Assembly (NCBI GenBank): GCA_000720805.1
Contig: JODI01000013.1
Location: 62,001 to 126,000, forward strand
Source: Streptomyces violaceoruber
Lineage (GTDB): Bacteria; Actinomycetota; Actinomycetes; Streptomycetales; Streptomycetaceae
Direction: 5' to 3'
DNA: 64,000 nt
Positions 26,454 to 34,287 of this stretch are shown here, in pieces (the first letter of the stretch is position 1; each line of letters starts with the position of its first letter). The translations under genes were made by a program, and so were the position numbers. Under the pieces are notes generated by a model, which saw nothing but the letters and a program-made list of their open reading frames with translations, was not told the DNA's origin and searched no databases.

Positions 26454-28157
26454 TCACCCAGTCGCGCCCGCCCCCGCCCGGTCCTCCGGTGGGCGTCGCC
26501 CGGACGCGGTGACCTCACCGGCCGATTCCTCCGTCCTGGGCACCGCGGGGCCCGCGGCGGCATCGAATGCGTGAGTCACCTCTGGTGCGGTGCCCTTCAC
26601 CAGCAGGCGCCGGGCGAGCTCCTCGTAGCGGCGGTCCGTGCCCGTGAGCCGACTGTGGTGCTGGGCGAGATGCTCCGCCCAGGAGGCGACCAGGTAGTTC
26701 TCGATGAACCGCTCCGGATCGTTGCCGTCCTGGTAGAGCCCCCAGGTGAGGGCTCCCGTGCGCTGACGTGAAAGAGCCACGTGGCCCATGCAGTCGGTGA
26801 AGGCGTCCCAGCTGCCGGGGTCGACCCGATAGGCCACGGAGACCAGCACGGGGCCGTCGGCCGGTCCGGGCTCGAACACCAGGGGCGGAACGGGCCAGTG
26901 GTCGGACAGGGTCGGGTCGATCCCGTCCGTGCCGTGCAGCGGCCAGCGGCGCACGCTCATCGCGCCGGCCAGGAGCAGCCCGCTGCCGGCCAGGAGCGAG
27001 ACGCTCAGCCCGAATCCATCGGCCAGCGCACCCCACAGGGGCGCCGCCAGTGCCTGCCCGCCCTGGAAGACCAGGAGATAGGCGGCCAGTCCCCGGGCCC
27101 TGACCCAGCCGGGCAGCCGTGTCTGAAGGGCCGCGTTCAGGATGGACAGCACTCCGATCCAGGCCAGGCCCGCGGGCAGCAGCACGGCCACCGCGAGCCA
27201 GGGAACCCGGACCGTGGCCAGTACCGCCAGCACTCCGGCGAAGACGACGGCGCCCGCGGCGAGAGTGCCGTTGACGCCCAGAGCGCGGCGGGCGGCGGGG
27301 AGGACGAAGGCCCCGCCCACGGCACCGACACCGACCGCACCCAGAAGCAGCCCGTAGCCTCCCGAGCCCAGGCCCAGGGAACGGCTCGCGACCAGAGGAA
27401 GCAGCGACCACAGCGCGGCGCCTCCGGGTATGAACAGCACCGTACGCAGCAGGACCCGACGGACTCCGGGCGCGTACCACACATAGCGGCGGCCGGCGTG
27501 CAAAGCCGTCAGGAGCCTCTCGCCCTCGGCCGTGGGCACTTGGTTCGGTGGCCGCTTCCACCACATGAGAACGGCGGCGATGCCGAGGAAGGAGGCGGCG
27601 TTGAAGGCGAACACCCAGCCCGCGCCCGCCGCCGCGACCACAGCTCCGCCGACAGCCGGGCCGAGGGCGCGGGCCAGGTTCATGTTCACGGCGCCGAGCG
27701 CGGCCGCCTGTCCCAACTGGCGGCGTTCCACGAGCTCGGGCTGGATCGCCTGCCAGGCCGGGCCCATCAGAGCGGTGCCGCAGCCCAGCAGGAAGGTGAG
27801 GCCCAGCAGTAGCGCCGGAGTGAGGGCATCCGCGAAGGCCAGCACGGTCAGCACGGTGGAAACCGCGAGCATGGCGAACTGTGCCGCGAGCAGCACCCTG
27901 CGGCGGTCATGGCGGTCGGCCAGCACGCCCGAGGGCAGGGCCAACAGCACGACGGGGAGGCTGGAGGCGGTCTGAACGAGCGTCACCAGTGCGGCACTGT
28001 GCCCGACCAGCAGCCACTGTGCGCCCACGGCCTGCATCCAGCTGCCGACGTTGGAGACCAGTTGCGCGACCCACAGCGCGCGGAAGACGCGCACCGCGAA
28101 CGGGGCCCAGGCCGAATCCGGTCCTGGGCGGTCTGTTGGTGACGGTGCAGAGTTCAT
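26454..28157 (-). CDS. MFS transporter fused to an antibiotic-biosynthesis-monooxygenase-like domain
   Basis: 567 residues. Residues about 20-405 form a twelve-helix MFS_3 (EntS-like) transporter, with the loop LADRHDRRRVLL between helices 2 and 3 and an N-terminal FRALWVAQLVSNVGSWMQAVGAQWLLV. Residues about 425-535 form an ABM-like ferredoxin fold (VLVSVAYRVDPGSWDAFTDCM, then ALTWGLYQDGNDPERFIENYLVASWAEHLAQHHSR). Such fusions are recurrent in bacteria; the role of the ABM part is unknown, perhaps binding or oxidising the cargo on the cytoplasmic side. Start ATG 28157 (MNSAPSPTDRP); ATG 28196 is also open. No good ribosome-binding site for either. Confidence 0.88.
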   Translation of the reverse strand: MNSAPSPTDRPGPDSAWAPFAVRVFRALWVAQLVSNVGSWMQAVGAQWLLVGHSAALVTLVQTASSLPVVLLALPSGVLADRHDRRRVLLAAQFAMLAVSTVLTVLAFADALTPALLLGLTFLLGCGTALMGPAWQAIQPELVERRQLGQAAALGAVNMNLARALGPAVGGAVVAAAGAGWVFAFNAASFLGIAAVLMWWKRPPNQVPTAEGERLLTALHAGRRYVWYAPGVRRVLLRTVLFIPGGAALWSLLPLVASRSLGLGSGGYGLLLGAVGVGAVGGAFVLPAARRALGVNGTLAAGAVVFAGVLAVLATVRVPWLAVAVLLPAGLAWIGVLSILNAALQTRLPGWVRARGLAAYLLVFQGGQALAAPLWGALADGFGLSVSLLAGSGLLLAGAMSVRRWPLHGTDGIDPTLSDHWPVPPLVFEPGPADGPVLVSVAYRVDPGSWDAFTDCMGHVALSRQRTGALTWGLYQDGNDPERFIENYLVASWAEHLAQHHSRLTGTDRRYEELARRLLVKGTAPEVTHAFDAAAGPAVPRTEESAGEVTASGRRPPEDRAGAGATG

Positions 28158-28510
28158 GCTGGTCCATACCGGAACGAGAACGCGGACACCTTCCATCCGG
28201 CAATGTCTCAGGCGCCGTACGCATAGCTGATGGCGACTGTACGGGCGGACGGCGGAGGGCAGTTGACCGAGAGCGCACCGCCTGTGGCCCCTGAGCGCAG
28301 CGCACGGCGGTATTCCCCGGACACTCGCCGGCGGCCCGCCGGGAGAAGAGCGCCGTGCGGGCCCGGAACCGCTGCCTTGCCGTGCCGCGCCGTGGACCCT
28401 CCCGACTTTCCGCTCCTCCCCGGCCGTCCCAGGACCGCAGTCCAAGGCGGCGTCCCGGCGCCGCGGCGGTGGACAGGTCCAGGACCGGTGCCCCGCGTCG
28501 CATCCTGCCC
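28158..28510. other. Intergenic, nothing seen
   Basis: 353 bp between two minus-strand genes. It must hold the MFS promoter; no repeat or motif stood out. Confidence 0.4.
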
Positions 28511-29878
28511 TCAGCCGACCCCTGACCCGCTGGTCCGGGCACGCCCGCCCGTTGTCCACCGGTGAAGCGCTGCGACGGCCTCCGCGCGGTCGCCGGGGGG
28601 CAGGGCCGCGATCGTGACATGGTGGTTGCCGCCGGGCACCCACAGCACTCGCGCGTCACGGGGCCCGGGCCGGAAGGGCTCGGCGACGGACGGGTCCTGG
28701 GTGCCGTTGACGAAGAGCAGCCGGCTGCCCCGCCGCCGCACCCAGCGGTCGATGTCGGGCATGGCCTCTGTGTCGAAGCGCATCGGGATGTCGCGCGGCA
28801 CGAAACTGCGGGGTTCGATGGCGTCCGGGTACTGCAGAAGTCCGTCCAGATGACCGGTGGGAACGTCCAAATAGCCCATTTCTGTGCCGAGTTGGTACCA
28901 GTAGGGAATGTACTGCCGGGCCGTGGAGTCGGCGTAGACGGTGAGGGCGGCCGTATCGTCCAGCCACGCGTACAGCGCGTCGGTGGAGGCGTCCGGGCCG
29001 GGGACGGCGGCGACGTCCGCAGCGGTGCGGTTCTGCCAGAACATGAATGGCACCCGCAGGACGGCGATCTCCAGCGCCTTGTCGGCGCTGCCGACGATAC
29101 GGAAGGTGTCACCGGTGGCGGCCGCCCAGGTCTCGTAGCGGGCCACCAGCTCGGCGCGGCGCAGCAGCATGTGCCGCTGTGCCGCCTTCAGGGCGTCGCG
29201 GGCGGCGGGGGTGCCCACATGCTCCAGGAACCGCAGGTAGGCGGAGTCCTCGCGGTCGTCGACGTTGTTCGGGGCGGAGTAGGCGACCGTGGCGTCGACG
29301 TCGTGGGGGTGGAAGCGGCGGTGGTACACGCTGGTCATGCCGCCCTTGCTGCCGCCGGTGGAGATCCACGCGCCGGGGTACAGCGAGCGGAGGAGCCGGA
29401 CCACGCGGTGGTGATCGTCGGCGGCCTGGCGGATCGTCAGGTGGGTGAGGTCGAGGGCGGCCGACGGACGTGAGGTGCCGAAGAACCGGTGCTCGACGCC
29501 GATCTGGTTACCGCCCAGCAGGACGGCCGGTTCGGTCCGTCGCGGCGTGAGCGGCACTTCGTATCCGGTGCTGAACAGGACGGTGGGCCGGTCGACGGCG
29601 GTATGGAGCAGGGTGAGGCGCTGCTCGAAGGTCCCGGCCCCTGGATCGGTGTGGTCGACGGGTTGGCGCAGGCCGAGCACGAAGAAGCGGTATCCGGGCT
29701 CGGCACCCGGCCGTTCTTCGATCACCCGCAGGCCCGGCAGTGCCCGCAGGGCGTCCGCCACGTCATCGGCTGCCGCGCGGGGCCGGTCCGCGGCCCGCGC
29801 GGGCACGGTGGCCAGACCGGCCGCCGAGGCCGCCGATACGGCCGTGCCGAGCAGACGTCGTCTCGTGAGGGTGCGCAT
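28511..29878 (-). CDS. Tat-exported S37 family aminopeptidase (PS-10 type)
   Basis: 455 residues. Twin-arginine signal (TLTRRRLLGTAVSAASAAGLATVPARA). The mature part has PVDHTDPGAGTFEQRLTLLH and the nucleophile motif STGGSKGGM, both hallmarks of the S37 prolyl tri/tetrapeptidyl aminopeptidase family known from Streptomyces, where the enzyme trims N-termini of secreted proteins. Likely acid partner in FVNGTQDP and His in PGGNHH. AGGAAGG lies nine bases before the ATG at 29878. Divergent from the DHA2 efflux gene; any functional link is unclear. Confidence 0.88.
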   Translation of the reverse strand: MRTLTRRRLLGTAVSAASAAGLATVPARAADRPRAAADDVADALRALPGLRVIEERPGAEPGYRFFVLGLRQPVDHTDPGAGTFEQRLTLLHTAVDRPTVLFSTGYEVPLTPRRTEPAVLLGGNQIGVEHRFFGTSRPSAALDLTHLTIRQAADDHHRVVRLLRSLYPGAWISTGGSKGGMTSVYHRRFHPHDVDATVAYSAPNNVDDREDSAYLRFLEHVGTPAARDALKAAQRHMLLRRAELVARYETWAAATGDTFRIVGSADKALEIAVLRVPFMFWQNRTAADVAAVPGPDASTDALYAWLDDTAALTVYADSTARQYIPYWYQLGTEMGYLDVPTGHLDGLLQYPDAIEPRSFVPRDIPMRFDTEAMPDIDRWVRRRGSRLLFVNGTQDPSVAEPFRPGPRDARVLWVPGGNHHVTIAALPPGDRAEAVAALHRWTTGGRARTSGSGVG

Positions 29879-30018
29879 ACAGATCCTTCCTGGTGCCGTC
29901 GTCAGCCTCAGTACATCGGCCGGAGGCACCGAGGAGATCCCACGCGCGAGGGAGCCCTCTCCCCCAGCCGAGGGAGAGACCACTTCAGCGCCGATCACCT
30001 TCGACCCGCCTCCCCCAA

Positions 30019-30036
30019 CGAAACGCTTGCGTTTCG
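30019..30036. promoter_or_regulatory. Perfect palindromic operator upstream of MFS gene (site 1)
   Basis: CGAAACGC-TT-GCGTTTCG: 8-bp arms, perfect, spacer two. It overlaps a -35-like TTGCGT (30027-30032), which is 17 bp before TAAGCT (30050-30055). The size and symmetry fit a TetR-family dimer. Confidence 0.7.
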
Positions 30037-30055
30037 CTTACTCGGCACGTAAGCT
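30027..30055 (+). promoter_or_regulatory. Candidate promoter of DHA2 efflux gene
   Basis: TTGCGT, 17-bp spacer, TAAGCT. It lies between and overlaps the two palindromes, so a repressor bound at either would block it. The predicted transcript start falls near 30062, at the second palindrome. Confidence 0.45.
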
Positions 30056-30062
30056 CATCTGT

Positions 30063-30077
30063 ACGAAACCGTTTCGT
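30063..30077. promoter_or_regulatory. Perfect palindromic operator upstream of MFS gene (site 2)
   Basis: ACGAAAC-C-GTTTCGT: 7-bp perfect arms about a single base. It shares the CGAAAC/GTTTCG half-site with site 1. Centre-to-centre distance from site 1 is about 42 bp, four helical turns, which would allow cooperative binding on one DNA face. Confidence 0.7.
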
Positions 30078-30119
30078 TTCACATGTTCGTAACCTGATCT
30101 ACGACTGGAGTACGTCCCC

Positions 30120-31631
30120 ATGGCTCAGACAGCCGCAGCGCCGGACACGGCGCCTCTCCGGAAAAGCGGTGCGCAGGCCGATGAGGCCGGGCCCCGCCAT
30201 CGGTGGTGGATCCTCGCCGTCATCGGGCTCGCCCAGCTGATGGTCGTACTGGACGCGACCATCGTGAACATCGCCCTGCCGTCCGCCCAGGCCGACCTCG
30301 GCTTCTCCGACGGCAACCGGACCTGGATCGTCACCGCCTACTCGCTCGCCTTCGGCAGCCTGCTGCTGCTCGGCGGCCGGATAGCCGACCTCTTCGGCCG
30401 CAAGCCCGCCTTCCTGATCGGCGTGAGCGGCTTCGCGGCCGCCTCGGCCGTGGCCGGCGCCGCCGTCAACTTCGAGATGCTGGTCGCGGGCCGCGCCCTC
30501 CAGGGCCTGTTCGGCGCACTGCTCGCCCCCGCCGCGCTCTCCCTGCTGACGACCACCTTCACCGACGCCAGGGAACGCGCCAAGGCGTTCGGCATCTTCG
30601 GCGCCATCGCCGGCTCCGGAGCGGCCGTCGGCCTGCTGCTCGGCGGTGTTCTCACCGAGTACCTGGACTGGCGCTGGACCCTCTACGTCAACCTCTTCAT
30701 CGCGGCCTTCGCGATCGTCGGCGGCTCGCTGCTGCTCCAGCGCACGGCTCGGGACCGCACCGCCAAGCTCGACATCCCCGGCACCGTCCTGGTCACCACC
30801 GGCCTCTTCAGCATCGTCTACGGCTTCTCCAACGCCGAGTCCCACGACTGGAGCTCGCCGCTGTCCTGGGGCTTCCTCACGGCCGGCGCCGTGCTGCTGG
30901 CGGCCTTCACCTGGTGGCAGACCAAGGCCTCGCACCCGCTGCTGCCGCTGCGCGTGCTGCTCGACCGGAACCGCGGCGCCTCCTTCACCGCCATGCTGAT
31001 CTCCAGCGCCGGAATGTTCGGCGTGTTCCTCTTCCTCACCTACTACCTGCAGCTCAGCCTCGGCTTCACCGCCGTACGGACGGGCCTGGCCTTCCTCCCG
31101 ATGGTCGGCGCCCTCATGGTGAGCGCCACCATGTCCACCAGCTTCCTGATACCGCGCGTCGGTCCGAAGATCGTGGTCCCGCTCGGCGCGGTCCTCGGAG
31201 CCGTCGGCATGGTGTGGCTGACCGGCCTCGGCCTGGACAGCACGTACGCGGCCCACGTCCTGCCGCCGCTGCTGGTCACCGGGTTCGGCATCGGCCTGAT
31301 CATGGCCCCTGCCATGAGCCTCGCCACCAGCGGCGTGGCCTCGGACGACGCCGGCGTCGCCTCGGCCTCCGTCAACACCATGCAGCAGATCGGCGGTTCC
31401 ATCGGTACGGCGCTGCTCAACACCCTCGCCGCCAGCGCCGCCACCTCCTACCTGGTCGGCAAGGACCCCGCGAACAAGCTCAACCAGGCCCACGCCGCAC
31501 TGGAGTCCTACTCCACGGCCTACTGGTGGTCGGCCGGCTTCTTCGCGGCCGGCGCTCTGATCACGGCGCTGCTCTACCGGCGCGGTGTCCCGGCTGTCGA
31601 CGCGGACGCCGCTCCCACAGTCCACATGTAA
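30120..31631 (+). CDS. DHA2 family drug:H+ antiporter (EmrB/QacA type MFS)
   Basis: 503 residues, fourteen predicted helices. Motif D1 LAQLMVVLDATIVNIALPSAQADL, motif A GGRIADLFGRKPAFLIG, motif C GSGAAVGLLLGGVLTEYLDWRWTLYVN are all present. Probably exports toxic hydrophobic compounds. No repressor gene is adjacent, yet two perfect palindromes overlap its promoter, so control by a TetR-type protein coded elsewhere is likely. The nearest TetR gene (36.4 kb) has a different operator. A strong terminator follows. Confidence 0.93.
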   Translation: MAQTAAAPDTAPLRKSGAQADEAGPRHRWWILAVIGLAQLMVVLDATIVNIALPSAQADLGFSDGNRTWIVTAYSLAFGSLLLLGGRIADLFGRKPAFLIGVSGFAAASAVAGAAVNFEMLVAGRALQGLFGALLAPAALSLLTTTFTDARERAKAFGIFGAIAGSGAAVGLLLGGVLTEYLDWRWTLYVNLFIAAFAIVGGSLLLQRTARDRTAKLDIPGTVLVTTGLFSIVYGFSNAESHDWSSPLSWGFLTAGAVLLAAFTWWQTKASHPLLPLRVLLDRNRGASFTAMLISSAGMFGVFLFLTYYLQLSLGFTAVRTGLAFLPMVGALMVSATMSTSFLIPRVGPKIVVPLGAVLGAVGMVWLTGLGLDSTYAAHVLPPLLVTGFGIGLIMAPAMSLATSGVASDDAGVASASVNTMQQIGGSIGTALLNTLAASAATSYLVGKDPANKLNQAHAALESYSTAYWWSAGFFAAGALITALLYRRGVPAVDADAAPTVHM

Positions 31632-31682
31632 GCGGCATGTGGTGGCCCGCGCCCACCTGTGGGGACGGGGCGGGTACGGGCG

Positions 31683-31714
31683 ACGGGCCCGGTGCTTTCG
31701 AGCACCGGGCCCGT
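31683..31714. terminator. Strong intrinsic-type terminator hairpin
   Basis: A perfect 14-bp stem (ACGGGCCCGGTGCT paired with its complement) closed by a TTCG tetraloop, 51 bp after the efflux gene stop and between convergent genes. No U-run follows, as is common in high-GC actinobacteria. It can serve both strands. Confidence 0.85.
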
Positions 31715-31820
31715 GCACGTGTGCGGCGCGTGTACCGCCGGTGCCTCGCGAAGGGCTGCGGCCGCCGGAGCGGCGGTGTTCCAGCGGCCGAACGGTCGCA
31801 GGGCGTGCACACCCCCGCTG

Positions 31821-32588
31821 TCAGACGGCTGCCCAGCCGTCGTCGACGGGGAGGACGGCGCCGTTGACGAAGGAGGCGGCGTCGGAGGCCAGGTAGACGA
31901 TGGCGTCGGCCTGTTCCTCGGCCGAACCCAGTCGGCCGATGTTGGCGCCGATCAACGGGCTGATGACGGTGGGGCCGTGGGCTTCCTGACCGGCGTCCAC
32001 GCGGATGTTGGTGGCGGTGGGCCCGGGGGCGACGGCGTTGGCGCGGATGCCCTGTCCCCGGTACATGACGGCGAGGTTCTTCACCAGACCGACGATGCCG
32101 TGCTTGGAGGCGGTGTAGGCGGCTCCCGCCGAGCCGCCGCGCAGGCCGGCCTCGGAGGCGGTGAAGACGATCGAGCCGCGTCCGGCGGCCAGCATGTGCG
32201 GCAGGACGGCGCGGGTCAGGAGGAAGGGCGCCGTCAGATTGACCCGGATGACCCGCTCCCACTCGGCGTCGGCGGTCTCACCGAGCGCGGACATACGGTC
32301 CATGATCCCGGCGTTGTTCACCAGGACGTCCACCCCGCCGAATACCTCGACGGCCCGCTCGACGACACCGTCCACGACCTGCTGGTCGCTCAGGTCTCCG
32401 ACGACCGCGACGGCGGTTCCCCCGGCCGCGCCGATCTCCTCGACCGTCTTCTCCGCGCCCGCCCCGTCGAGGTCCGCGACCAGAACCTTCGCACCTTCCT
32501 GCGCGAACCTCAGGGCCGTGGCCCTGCCGATGCCGGACGCGGCGCCGGTGACGACGACACCGCGCCCTTCAAGACCCGTCCCGCCCAT
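31821..32588 (-). CDS. Short-chain dehydrogenase/reductase
   Basis: 255 residues with classical SDR motifs: VVTGAASGIGRATAL (cofactor loop), DLDGAGAE after strand 2 (Asp suggests NAD preference), LVNNAGI, catalytic Ser in FTASEAG, YTASKHG (Tyr/Lys), and a C-terminal SFVNGAVLPVDDGWAAV. Last gene of the TetR-BVMO-propeller-SDR set, 61 bp after the propeller gene; likely oxidises an alcohol to the ketone used by the monooxygenase. AGAAGG lies eight bases before the ATG at 32588; a GTG at 32597 is less well placed. Confidence 0.92.
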   Translation of the reverse strand: MGGTGLEGRGVVVTGAASGIGRATALRFAQEGAKVLVADLDGAGAEKTVEEIGAAGGTAVAVVGDLSDQQVVDGVVERAVEVFGGVDVLVNNAGIMDRMSALGETADAEWERVIRVNLTAPFLLTRAVLPHMLAAGRGSIVFTASEAGLRGGSAGAAYTASKHGIVGLVKNLAVMYRGQGIRANAVAPGPTATNIRVDAGQEAHGPTVISPLIGANIGRLGSAEEQADAIVYLASDAASFVNGAVLPVDDGWAAV

Positions 32589-32649
32589 GTGATGCACCTT
32601 CTCTCTGTGGAATGCCCACGGTCTCTGTGCGAAGCCGATCGCGGCTCGG

Positions 32650-34287
32650 TCACGTCTTCAACTGCCACACGCTTCCCTCACCGTTGGCCGACAGGAAGAG
32701 GGAACCGTCCGGGGCGACGGCGAGGCCGGCGAACGGAGGCGGCGAGCCGGGCATGCCATGGGTGAACAGCGCGGGTTCGGTGCGGGGTGCGGTGCCCGGG
32801 GGCGGTCCGACCGGCAGGTCCTCGGCATCGACCCGGCTCTCACCGGTGGTCAGCGAGACGGCCCACAGCCGTCGGTGCTCGACGTCCACCGCGAACAACT
32901 CGTCGCCGCGCACGGCCAGTCCCTGCGGTGCGCCGAGCTCGTCCGCGACGACCTCCGCCGTCCCGTCCTCCCCGATCCGCAGCAGTGCTCCGAGCCGGTC
33001 GTCGCTCACATAGCAGTGCCCGGCGGTGTCGAAGGCCACGTCCACGGGATGGTCGAGCCCTTCGGTGAGCACGGTGACGGTGTCGCTGTCGTCGATGGCC
33101 ACGACCCGGCCGGCGCCCGCCTCGGCGACGACCAGCGACCCGTCCGGCCCCACGGTGATGCCGACGGGCTGGTCGAGTCCGGTCGCTCGTTGCCGTGTGC
33201 CCCCCAGGCCGGGGTCGTAGGTGTGGACGTCGCCGTACTGGGAGGTGATGTGCACGAAACCGCCCGCGCCCGCGAGCCCGTGCACGAACGGTGGCAACAG
33301 GTTGAGGGTCGTGAGGTCGCCCGCGCGGTCCGCGTCACCCATGGCGCCCCCGTCGGAGGGCTCCGGGGTCGTCAGCCGGTAGTGGTCGGCCACGTACACC
33401 GTGCCGCCGAGATCGACCGTTATGCCGTAGGGGCCGTCGAGGCCGCGGGGGACGATCTCGCGCGTACGGCCGTCGGGGTGCAGTTCGGTGACGCCGCCGG
33501 CGGCGTAGCTGGAGACGAACATGCGGTTGTCCGCGTCGAAGGCCGCGTTGTCCAGGCCGACCAGGCCGCTGGTGACGAGCGTCCGCGAGCCGCTGCCGTG
33601 CAGGTCGATCCGCGTCACGATGCCTTCCACGCCCCGGGACAGGACATGCAGGACTCCGCCCTGGTCGAAGCGGACCGCGACCGGCTCGTGCACGTTCTCG
33701 GCGACCACCTCGGGCACACCGCCGTCCGGCGGGATGCGCCACACCTGGCCGGTCATCATGTGCGGGTAGTACAGCCGGCCGTCCGGGCCGAGTTGCATGG
33801 CGTTGCCGAGCGCGAGCCCCTCGGTGAGCACCACGGCTTCGCCACCGTCCGGGAACAGCTCCAGCAGCCGGCCCCCCGGCCGCATCTCGTTGACGAAGAG
33901 CCGGTCGCCGACACAGGTGATGCCGTTGGGCACCTTCACCTCGGCCGAGACCAGAAAGTACTCGCCCTGCGGGCTGCGTCGCCACACCCGGCCGGGCACC
34001 AGGTCGGCGATGTACATCGAGCCGTCAGCGCCGAAGGCGAGGTCGTCGGGCGACTGCACCGGGCCGTCCATCGGTACGACGATGTCGACGTCTCCGGTGG
34101 CCGGGTCGACGGCGCTGATCTGCCCGGCGAGGAACTGGGCGACGTACAGCCGCCCGTCGGGACCGAAGGCGACGCCGTTGGAACCCCACAACCGGCTGGG
34201 CGGGTTGAGGCGCCTGGCCTGCCTCCGGGTACTCACGGCGGGCCGGCTGCCGGTTTCGTCGAACCGGCTGGGATACGAGGTCCTCAC
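32650..34287 (-). CDS. SMP-30/gluconolactonase-like beta-propeller protein
   Basis: 545 residues made almost only of propeller blades of the pattern GVAFGPDGRLYVAQFLAGQI, DLAFGADGSMYIADLVPG, GITVGPDGSLVVAEAGAG, GLAVAPDGSLFLSANGEG; about a dozen such strands, so one large or two tandem propellers. No signal peptide, so cytoplasmic. The GTG start overlaps the stop of the monooxygenase gene as GTGA, which fixes it despite a far longer open frame. Proteins of this fold include lactonases; after a Baeyer-Villiger enzyme, lactone hydrolysis is a reasonable but untested role. Confidence 0.85.
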   Translation of the reverse strand: MRTSYPSRFDETGSRPAVSTRRQARRLNPPSRLWGSNGVAFGPDGRLYVAQFLAGQISAVDPATGDVDIVVPMDGPVQSPDDLAFGADGSMYIADLVPGRVWRRSPQGEYFLVSAEVKVPNGITCVGDRLFVNEMRPGGRLLELFPDGGEAVVLTEGLALGNAMQLGPDGRLYYPHMMTGQVWRIPPDGGVPEVVAENVHEPVAVRFDQGGVLHVLSRGVEGIVTRIDLHGSGSRTLVTSGLVGLDNAAFDADNRMFVSSYAAGGVTELHPDGRTREIVPRGLDGPYGITVDLGGTVYVADHYRLTTPEPSDGGAMGDADRAGDLTTLNLLPPFVHGLAGAGGFVHITSQYGDVHTYDPGLGGTRQRATGLDQPVGITVGPDGSLVVAEAGAGRVVAIDDSDTVTVLTEGLDHPVDVAFDTAGHCYVSDDRLGALLRIGEDGTAEVVADELGAPQGLAVRGDELFAVDVEHRRLWAVSLTTGESRVDAEDLPVGPPPGTAPRTEPALFTHGMPGSPPPFAGLAVAPDGSLFLSANGEGSVWQLKT

